Positions 58,360-64,000 of a stretch of DNA of 64,000 nucleotides are shown one piece after another. A program made the position numbers and the translations under genes. Origin of the DNA: Arthrobacter sp. AFG20 (GTDB lineage: Bacteria > Actinomycetota > Actinomycetes > Actinomycetales > Micrococcaceae); contig NZ_PJMC01000005.1 in the NCBI RefSeq assembly GCF_002892795.1, positions 62,001 through 126,000 of the forward strand. Direction: 5' to 3'. The notes beneath the pieces were generated by a model, which did not search any database, had not been told where the DNA came from, and saw only the letters and a list, made by a program, of their open reading frames with translations. The first letter of the stretch is position 1, and every line of letters starts with the position of its first letter.

Positions 58360-58713
58360 ATGCTTATTGTCATCCAGATTATTCTGGTACTCGCCGTCGT
58401 TCTGGTTGCCATGATCCTGATGAGGGGCGGTTCAAATGCCAGGCATCTGGCAATCCGCCGTCTCATGCTGATGGTGTTCACTTTCGTCGCAGCTCTGTCG
58501 ATCTTCTTTCCTCAGATGCTGACCACGGTCGCAGGATGGTTCGGAATCGGCCGAGGAACGGACCTTGTCCTGTACGGCGTCGTTGTTTGGCTCCTGATTT
58601 TCATGGCCACCACGTACCAGCGGTTTCGCCAGACTGAAATTTCGCTGACGAAGTTGTCCCGGCGAATCGCCATTGACGAGACTCCGAGAGTCTGGGAAAC
58701 GGACGGCAAGTAG
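58360..58713 (+). CDS. DUF2304 membrane protein
   Basis: A 117-residue protein with three membrane helices (about residues 2-22, 34-52 and 66-86) and the DUF2304 pattern. It follows a family 2 glycosyltransferase by three bases and precedes another by one. It probably helps anchor or assist the lipid-linked sugar step; the biochemical role is unknown. Confidence 0.85.
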   Translation: MLIVIQIILVLAVVLVAMILMRGGSNARHLAIRRLMLMVFTFVAALSIFFPQMLTTVAGWFGIGRGTDLVLYGVVVWLLIFMATTYQRFRQTEISLTKLSRRIAIDETPRVWETDGK

Positions 58714-58714
58714 C

Positions 58715-59539
58715 ATGCCCGCACGACCGTCAGAACCTACACTTGATGTCTCGCTGATCATTCCGACCAACAGCATCCACCGGTGGCTGGACCGGGCTGT
58801 TGCCTCTGTTTTGGACCAGGAGGGTGCCAGCTTCGAGCTGATCCTCTACCTTGACGGTGTGGAACTGACCCCGGGCACTGAATGGGTCTCTGATCCGCGT
58901 GTGCGGCTGGTCCACGGTACGAATTCCCAGGGGGTGGGGCACGCCTTGCGCGAGGCGTGCAAGCACGCCCGGGGGGAATTCATTGCCCGGCTGGACTCCG
59001 ACGACGTCGCGCTGCCCGGTCGTTTCGCCCGGCAGGTGGCGTACCTGCGCGACCATCCGGACACAGTTGCCGTCACCGGCCAGGCGCCGTGGATCGACGA
59101 GGAAGGCGCGAGAATCGGAGCCTTCGGACACGCATCAGGCGCTGACGTTCGTGGAAAGTTGCTGGAGCAGAACGTTCTCGTCCAGTCAGCGATCATGTTC
59201 CGTGCCGCCGACTACCGGGCGGTAGGCGGGTATAACCCGCTAAGGCAGATGGAGGATTACGATCTCTGGCTGCGCCTGGCGCTGCGCGGACGCATGGCGG
59301 TACTCGACGCCCACGTCGTTGAATACCGCATCCACCCCGACCAGACCAGCCGGGGCGTGCATCCCCGGGCGTCCTACGTCAAGACTGTTTATGCCGGGCG
59401 CAAAAACCTCGCCCACTTACTGGGGAAGTCAGCGGGCGGCCAACTGATCCGCAACACGGCATTCCGCGCGGCCCTGTACATGATGTACTACTTGCCGCCG
59501 TCCCTGATACGGCGCATCCGTACTGCAGCCTCCCGCTAG
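58715..59539 (+). CDS. Family 2 glycosyltransferase
   Basis: A 274-residue GT-A enzyme. SLIIPTNSIHRWLDRAVASVL begins the domain, LDSDDVALPGRF is the metal site (about residues 90-102), and EDYDLWLRLALRG is the catalytic ED motif region. The start one base after the DUF2304 stop is chosen. The donor and acceptor are not readable. It ends a three-gene operon facing the nonulosonate-like genes. Confidence 0.88.
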   Translation: MPARPSEPTLDVSLIIPTNSIHRWLDRAVASVLDQEGASFELILYLDGVELTPGTEWVSDPRVRLVHGTNSQGVGHALREACKHARGEFIARLDSDDVALPGRFARQVAYLRDHPDTVAVTGQAPWIDEEGARIGAFGHASGADVRGKLLEQNVLVQSAIMFRAADYRAVGGYNPLRQMEDYDLWLRLALRGRMAVLDAHVVEYRIHPDQTSRGVHPRASYVKTVYAGRKNLAHLLGKSAGGQLIRNTAFRAALYMMYYLPPSLIRRIRTAASR

Positions 59540-59594
59540 TCCGCCGCACTCACGCCAGTCCGCCGGCCTCCCGCCAGCGCCGCAACGGGGGTGC

Positions 59595-60389
59595 CTACCA
59601 GGCGCTCCAGCCGCCGTCGACCGCAATCGTTTGGCCGGTGACGTACCGGGAAGCGTCCGAGGAGAGCCAGGCGACAACGCCGCGGAAGTCGTCCTCTGTG
59701 GCCATCCGCTGCAGCGGGGTCAGCCTCTCGTACCGTTCGGTGAACTCGACTGCCTGGCCCCGCGCAATTCCTCCGGGCGCGAAGGCATTGACGCGCACTG
59801 CAGGGGCCATCACCGTGGAAAGGTACCTCGTGAGCTGGACGATGCCGCCCTTCGTGGCGCCGTACGCGGCGGGGTTGCCCATGACGGTGCCTTCGTAAAG
59901 GCCCATGTTCGGTCCTACGATCCCGTAAATTGACGACACGTTAATGATGGAGCCGCGTCCATCCGCTGAGAGCTTCGGTGCGAGTTCGCGGGCGAGGGAA
60001 AACGGGACGCGGAGGTTCAGCTTTGACGCCAGCTCAAAGGCCTCGTCGGTCTGTTCCGCGAAGGGGACGGCGTAGCCGGGGATGCCCGAGGTGCCGGTGA
60101 AGGCCGCATTGTTTACCAGGATGTCCAGTGGCCCGTCGATGGCCCTGGCCAGTTGGGTCGTTCCGCCGTCTTCGAGGAGGTTGACAGCCACCGCCGTGGC
60201 CCGTACGCCGTACTGGCGCGCCAGTTGGTCTGCCACCTCTTCGCAAACGTCCACGGCGACGTCTGAGACGACGACGTCGGCACCCTGGGCTGCGAGAGTC
60301 CCGGCCAGGACCCGTCCCAGCGGCCCGGCCCCTCCCGTGACCAAGGCCCGACGCCCTTCCAGGCTGAAGAGCCCGTCCAGCCCGGTCAC
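59595..60389 (-). CDS. SDR family oxidoreductase (PtmA-like)
   Basis: A 264-residue short-chain dehydrogenase. The cofactor loop is TGGAGPLGR, NNAAF follows, and the active site has Ser in NVSSIYG and YGATK. The segment SSIYGIVGPNMGLYEGTVMGNP is like that of PtmA-type enzymes in legionaminic-acid/flagellin glycosylation genes, from memory. Its start overlaps the stop of the CMP-sugar synthetase by 4 bp. The last of three coupled minus-strand genes. Confidence 0.82.
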   Translation of the reverse strand: MTGLDGLFSLEGRRALVTGGAGPLGRVLAGTLAAQGADVVVSDVAVDVCEEVADQLARQYGVRATAVAVNLLEDGGTTQLARAIDGPLDILVNNAAFTGTSGIPGYAVPFAEQTDEAFELASKLNLRVPFSLARELAPKLSADGRGSIINVSSIYGIVGPNMGLYEGTVMGNPAAYGATKGGIVQLTRYLSTVMAPAVRVNAFAPGGIARGQAVEFTERYERLTPLQRMATEDDFRGVVAWLSSDASRYVTGQTIAVDGGWSAW

Positions 60390-61177
60390 TTGGCCTGCTC
60401 GGCGGTGGACCCTGCAGATGCATCCGCGGACCGGTAGCCCGGCAGCGGGGCCAGTCCCGCTCCGACGACCGCTTCGACCAGGCGGAACTCGTGTTCGTCG
60501 TCGATGCTGAAAGCGTGCGTTTCCGGTATTTCCACATACCCGTGGCGGCCCTCGTCGAACCAGCTGGTTTCCAGCCGGCGGATGAAATCTGCCCGCCAGA
60601 CGTAAAAGCTTCCATTGATGCGCAGGTACCGCGGTACGTCCTGGCGGCGGACGACGCCCGTTCCTTCCTCGAAGTACCTCACCAGGCCCGGGCCGTCGGC
60701 TTCGGGGCGCACGCCCACCCAGGTCGGGTTGAAGAAGGGTTCGGAGACGGCGACCACGCCGTCCAGCTCCGGCGTGGCCACGAGTGCGTCGATGGCCTCG
60801 CGCACCCGCTCGGGAGTGCGGGTCGGGCTTGTCGGGTCCAGCAGCAGCACCATGTCGTAGGTCACCGAGTCGATTTCCTCCATGGTGGCCAGGGCGTGGC
60901 GGAGCACGACGCTCATGGGTGCCGTGTCCGACGCCAGCTCGGCGGGGCGTAGAAAGGGGACCTCGGCGCCGGCCGCACGGGCCGTTTCGGCGATGGACTC
61001 GTCATCCGTTGACACGATGCACCTGACGGAGTCTCCCAGGAGGGCTGCCAGCGCAACGGAGTGGGCCAGGAGAGGCTTGCCCATCAGGGGGCGGATGTTC
61101 TTGCCCGGCAGGCCTTTGGATCCGCCCCGTGCCGGGATGACCGCCAGAACGCGGGGGCGGATGGAAGTATCAGTCAT
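60386..61177 (-). CDS. CMP-nonulosonate cytidylyltransferase (NeuA/PtmB-like)
   Basis: A 263-residue nucleotidyltransferase. The N-terminal CTP-binding motif VIPARGGSKGLPGKNIRPL is that of CMP-sialic/legionaminic/Kdo synthetases. LLLDPTSPTRTPE and FNPTWVG support the NeuA-PtmB group. It should activate a nine-carbon acid sugar as the CMP form. The start at MTDTSIRP is likely; GAGGG lies about 11 bases upstream. No NeuB synthase is in the window; it may lie beyond the right edge. Confidence 0.85.
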   Translation of the reverse strand: MTDTSIRPRVLAVIPARGGSKGLPGKNIRPLMGKPLLAHSVALAALLGDSVRCIVSTDDESIAETARAAGAEVPFLRPAELASDTAPMSVVLRHALATMEEIDSVTYDMVLLLDPTSPTRTPERVREAIDALVATPELDGVVAVSEPFFNPTWVGVRPEADGPGLVRYFEEGTGVVRRQDVPRYLRINGSFYVWRADFIRRLETSWFDEGRHGYVEIPETHAFSIDDEHEFRLVEAVVGAGLAPLPGYRSADASAGSTAEQAK

Positions 61178-61249
61178 GGTGTCGTTGCCCTCGGGATTCG
61201 TGCCCAACGTGCCGGATCGGACGCTGAAGTTGTCTGCAGCTGAAGCTGG

Positions 61250-62335
61250 TTACCACACTATCGGTTCTTTCCCGCCGGAGGAGTGGGCGGCCCTGGCCGC
61301 GTCGCAGATGGCCACGGCGCGAATTCCGTCGGGAAGAGCTGCCGGGACAAATCGGGCCATCAGGTTGCCGGTGGACACGCCCGCCTGCTCCATAACAGCG
61401 AGGGTCTGGCGGGCGAGAACCACATCGACCGATGCATCGTCCGGAAAGCGGATGGAAGTGCGTTGGATGCCGGCCGCCGTCGCGATTTCGACGGCGATTT
61501 CGTTCTGTACGACGTCCCAGCCCAGCGCGCCATCGGTGGTGCTGACGCGGATGCTCCGGGTCTTGACAGGGCTGACGTAGTCAAGGCGGATATGGACCGC
61601 TCCGTGGTCGCCCCAGAGCAGGTCGGCCGATTCTTCGGCCTCGATGCCGAGCAGCCCGTGCCCCAACGTGGCTTGCAGGAATGAAGGCGCGCCGAGGAGT
61701 AAGACCGGGTAGTCGATGTCGTGGACGAGGTCGCGCAGGACCCCGCCCTCCGCAGCGCGGGCAGAATAGCTGTCGCGGTAGTCGCGGTTGGGGCGCCAGG
61801 ACGGCAGCCAGGACTGGGAACGCACCTGGGCGCTGGTGACCTGTCCCATGCGCGGCAGCAGGTCGGCCATGACCGCCAGTCCCTGATGGAACCGCAGCGG
61901 CGCGCTCACCGAAATGGTGTCTGATCTCGGGTGCGCGGAGAGGGTACGGGCACTGGCCGCGTCCTGGCTGACCGGCTTCTCCAGCAGGAGTACTTTGGGG
62001 CTATGGTCCAGGGCCTCCAATGCATCTTCGACGTGCCGCGATGTGTCGGTGGCGATGATCACCACGTCCAGTTCGGTTTCGGGGTACGAGGTGACCAATT
62101 CTACGGAGGCAGGAATATCGCTCCGCCCGGCAAGGCTTGCGGTCGGACGGACGGGGAGTGCGAAGATATCGTCGACACCCATCCCCGCGAGCACCCGCAA
62201 ATGCCGGGCGCCAATGGAGCCAGTGCCCCTCACGAGAGCCGATGTCCTGCGCCCTCCCTCCGGCTTCCCGGCCAATCGTGCAGAAGGCACCGGAGCCAAG
62301 GCCGGAGAGACATCCAAGTATGATGTGAGCGTCAT
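61250..62335 (-). CDS. Gfo/Idh/MocA family oxidoreductase
   Basis: A 361-residue NAD(P)-dependent sugar oxidoreductase. The Rossmann motif is RGTGSIGARHL, the EKP motif is LLLEKPVSQD, and the catalytic-type DLVHDIDYP is in the second domain. The start is uncertain: ATG at 62335 is given. A TTG at 62356 adds 7 residues, and a GTG at 62233 would place the Rossmann motif at the very N terminus, as is usual for the family. It lies upstream of the CMP-sugar synthetase and is probably in the same pathway. Confidence 0.8.
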   Translation of the reverse strand: MTLTSYLDVSPALAPVPSARLAGKPEGGRRTSALVRGTGSIGARHLRVLAGMGVDDIFALPVRPTASLAGRSDIPASVELVTSYPETELDVVIIATDTSRHVEDALEALDHSPKVLLLEKPVSQDAASARTLSAHPRSDTISVSAPLRFHQGLAVMADLLPRMGQVTSAQVRSQSWLPSWRPNRDYRDSYSARAAEGGVLRDLVHDIDYPVLLLGAPSFLQATLGHGLLGIEAEESADLLWGDHGAVHIRLDYVSPVKTRSIRVSTTDGALGWDVVQNEIAVEIATAAGIQRTSIRFPDDASVDVVLARQTLAVMEQAGVSTGNLMARFVPAALPDGIRAVAICDAARAAHSSGGKEPIVW

Positions 62336-62372
62336 CTGCTCAACTCTATTGCTCAAGGCGCCGCTACTCTAA

Positions 62373-63422
62373 ATGGATATCCAGAATCACTACTATGGTC
62401 ACTCTGCGGCATTCGCGCACCATTGCGGGATGAACAGGATCCATCACATTTCGGGCTTGGTACAGCACGGATGGACGGTCAAATCGCCCGTCCTGGCCCA
62501 GTTTGCAGACTTCAACGACCGCGGTGCCAACCGGAAACGGCTGGTCTGGACATCGGCGTCGCGGGGATACTCGCCCGAAGGGCCAGAGAACCTTTTCCCG
62601 GACGGATCCAGCATGATCACCGCCGTCGGGGCCCCTTTCCTCTACCTCCAGAAAGCCGTGCAGGACAAGGACGGGCTGCCGGAGCGTACGCTCGGGCCCC
62701 TCGTGCTGCCTCTCCACGGAACAGCACTGGTGAAAGTCAGCGGCGACCACGACGGGTTCGCGCGGGAGGTCCTCCGTCGTGACGGGCCTGCCACGGTGTG
62801 CCTCCATATCGAAGACCTCGAGCACCCTGAGATCTACAGTGCCTGGACGGACGCGGGGCACCACGTCATCAGCGCAGGAGACCGCCGGGACCCGCAGTTT
62901 CTGGGACGGATCCTCTGGATGATGGCTTCTGCGCAGAAGGTGGTCTCGAACCGCATGTCCACGGCCCTCCTTTACGCCGCAGCTGCAGGCGCGGACGTGG
63001 AGGTCTACGGGCCGGACTTCCAGCTCGGACAGAACGCGGAAACGGACCCCGGACTTCGGATGCGTGAGCTGTGGCCGGAATTCTATGGCCCGTCGCCGGA
63101 CAACGCGGAGCTCAAGCGCATAGCCGACATGGAGCTCGGTGTGCAGGACATGAAGTCGCCGGACGAGCTGAAGAGCTTGCTCGGCTGGAACAGCCGCTCC
63201 TTCGGCGCGTTCTGGGATTACTGGGCCAGCGGTCCCCTGGAAAAAGCCCAGGCGGTCCTTGGGCTGCGGAAACGCCCCGAAGGCGCCCACAGCGGCGAAG
63301 CGGGCCTTTCCCCGATCCATTTCCTCCGCCATCCGCTTAAACACCTGCCGTCCCCGCTGCCGAAACTCACGCCGGCAGTAGCCGTCGAGGCGGTCAGGCT
63401 CAAAGAGTCGGGCCGGCTCTAG
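62373..63422 (+). CDS. Unknown protein in the nonulosonate-like cluster, possible glycosyltransferase
   Basis: A 349-residue soluble protein I do not recognise. The N terminus MDIQNHYYGHSAAFAHHCGMNRIHHI is His/Tyr-rich. A strand-helix core includes GPLVLPLHGTALVKVSG, HVISAGDRRDP and VVSNRMSTALLYAAAAGADVEVYG. The last piece looks like the acceptor or donor loop of GT-B glycosyltransferases. No signal peptide. It is divergent from the Gfo/Idh gene and followed after two bases by a NeuD-like gene, so a role in transferring or making the acid sugar is likely. Confidence 0.6.
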   Translation: MDIQNHYYGHSAAFAHHCGMNRIHHISGLVQHGWTVKSPVLAQFADFNDRGANRKRLVWTSASRGYSPEGPENLFPDGSSMITAVGAPFLYLQKAVQDKDGLPERTLGPLVLPLHGTALVKVSGDHDGFAREVLRRDGPATVCLHIEDLEHPEIYSAWTDAGHHVISAGDRRDPQFLGRILWMMASAQKVVSNRMSTALLYAAAAGADVEVYGPDFQLGQNAETDPGLRMRELWPEFYGPSPDNAELKRIADMELGVQDMKSPDELKSLLGWNSRSFGAFWDYWASGPLEKAQAVLGLRKRPEGAHSGEAGLSPIHFLRHPLKHLPSPLPKLTPAVAVEAVRLKESGRL

Positions 63423-63424
63423 GG

Positions 63425-64000
63425 GTGGCCGCCTGGCTGATTATTGGGGCGTCCGGGCACGCACGCAGCCTCGCGTCGATCGTGAACGGCCGGGGAGACC
63501 ACGTTGCCGCCGTTTCTGACGCGGGACTGACCGGCGCAGCCCGGGACTCCGCAACGTCGCAACGGGGCCTCAGTCCCTTCGCTGCCGCAGACGGGCGAAC
63601 TCCCACCGTGTTTGTCGACGACGACGAAGCGCTGAGGTTTGCCGCGGAAATGTCCCTGTCGATCGCCGTCGGCATAGGGGACAACGGCGTACGGAACCGC
63701 ATCGCGGAGTCAATCATCGCTTCGCCGGAGCTGGCCCCTCTCACCGGTCCATTGGTCGCGGCGAGTGCCACCGTTGATCCCACCGCCCGTCTAGGGGCCC
63801 TTGCACAGGTCTGCGAGCACGCCCACGTGGGCCCGCTGGCCGATATTGGCTTAGCGGTCATCGTCAACACAGGCGCCATTGTCGAACACGAGGCCGGGGT
63901 CGGACCCGGGACGCACATCGCCCCCGGTTCAGTGCTTTTGGGGGCCTCGTTCGTGGGCAATAGAGTATTTGTTGGGTCTGGCGCCCGCATCCTTCCCGGC
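63425..64000 (+). CDS. NeuD/PglD-like sugar O-acyltransferase, cut by the window edge
   Basis: The first 192 codons of an acyltransferase. The N terminus AWLIIGASGHARSLASIV is the PglD/NeuD nucleotide-binding-like domain, and the second half shows left-handed-helix hexapeptide repeats (VGPLADIGLAVIVNTGAIVEHEAGVGPGTHIAPG). NeuD-type enzymes O- or N-acetylate nonulosonic acids or their precursors. The GTG start lies two bases after the previous stop. The reading frame runs open to 64000, so the C terminus lies outside. Confidence 0.8.
   Translation, partial: MAAWLIIGASGHARSLASIVNGRGDHVAAVSDAGLTGAARDSATSQRGLSPFAAADGRTPTVFVDDDEALRFAAEMSLSIAVGIGDNGVRNRIAESIIASPELAPLTGPLVAASATVDPTARLGALAQVCEHAHVGPLADIGLAVIVNTGAIVEHEAGVGPGTHIAPGSVLLGASFVGNRVFVGSGARILPG

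Noticed and set aside
63400..63990. Minus-strand open frame of 196 codons at the right edge
   Set aside because: It is antisense to the NeuD-like gene, which has clear family motifs and a start two bases after the preceding stop.

Overview
The window is high-GC actinobacterial chromosome. The best guess is Arthrobacter/Pseudarthrobacter or a close Micrococcaceae relative. The evidence is the gene set: SigK/RskA, MtrA-MtrB-LpqB, WhiB1 beside PdtaS, an Rv3235-type protein near SecA, a 180-kDa NAD-glutamate dehydrogenase, and a Glf/GlfT2-type galactofuran system. No rRNA, tRNA, CRISPR array, insertion sequence or prophage was seen. It carries about 52 genes, tightly packed, with many 1-4 bp overlaps. 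No gap without a gene exceeds 300 bp.

Region 1 (1-9.2 kb): RskA anti-sigma factor and SigK; TrmL; a J-domain protein; a lipoprotein; then a small redox-looking group made of a DoxX-like membrane protein, a divergent SufR-like HTH regulator with four C-terminal cysteines, a cysteine desulfurase, a ferredoxin-reductase-type flavoprotein and MnmA. A palindrome TTCTAAAA-N13-TTTTAGAA occurs upstream of the DoxX/regulator pair (two copies 39 bp apart) and of the flavoprotein (one copy). At the DoxX and flavoprotein promoters one half-site contains the -10 box. This is the best candidate here for an undescribed regulon.

Region 2 (9.2-23.7 kb): a peptide ABC importer (binding protein, two permeases, fused double ATPase) with a long hairpin after the binding-protein gene; an F420-reductase-like dehydrogenase; chorismate mutase with a MetE-like protein; a DUF4166 protein; and a translationally coupled operon on the minus strand (membrane protein with Pro/Gln/Tyr-rich tails, DUF4129, DUF4350, MoxR, DUF58).

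Region 3 (23.8-46.3 kb): mtrA-mtrB-lpqB, comF, hpf, a YcaQ-like protein, secA, an Rv3235-like protein, a LysM protein, a small HTH protein, an SAF/CpaB-like and CpaE-like pair, NAD-GDH, pdtaS and whiB1. A CRP-type site lies just upstream of whiB1, and three TTTGAT repeats phased at exactly 10 bp lie upstream of the LysM gene.

Region 4 (46.2-64 kb): an orphan EssC-like FHA/FtsK-type ATPase, then a cell-surface glycopolymer region. Its parts are glf, a GlfT2-like galactofuranosyltransferase and a Wzm/Wzt exporter; a polytopic membrane protein; glycosyltransferases with a DUF2304 protein; then an SDR / CMP-sugar synthetase / Gfo-Idh trio, an unknown protein and a NeuD-like acyltransferase cut by the window edge. 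The last group resembles legionaminic-acid (Ptm-type nonulosonate) genes.

Several genes have a TANNNT box 6-7 bp before the start codon and are probably translated from leaderless mRNA.
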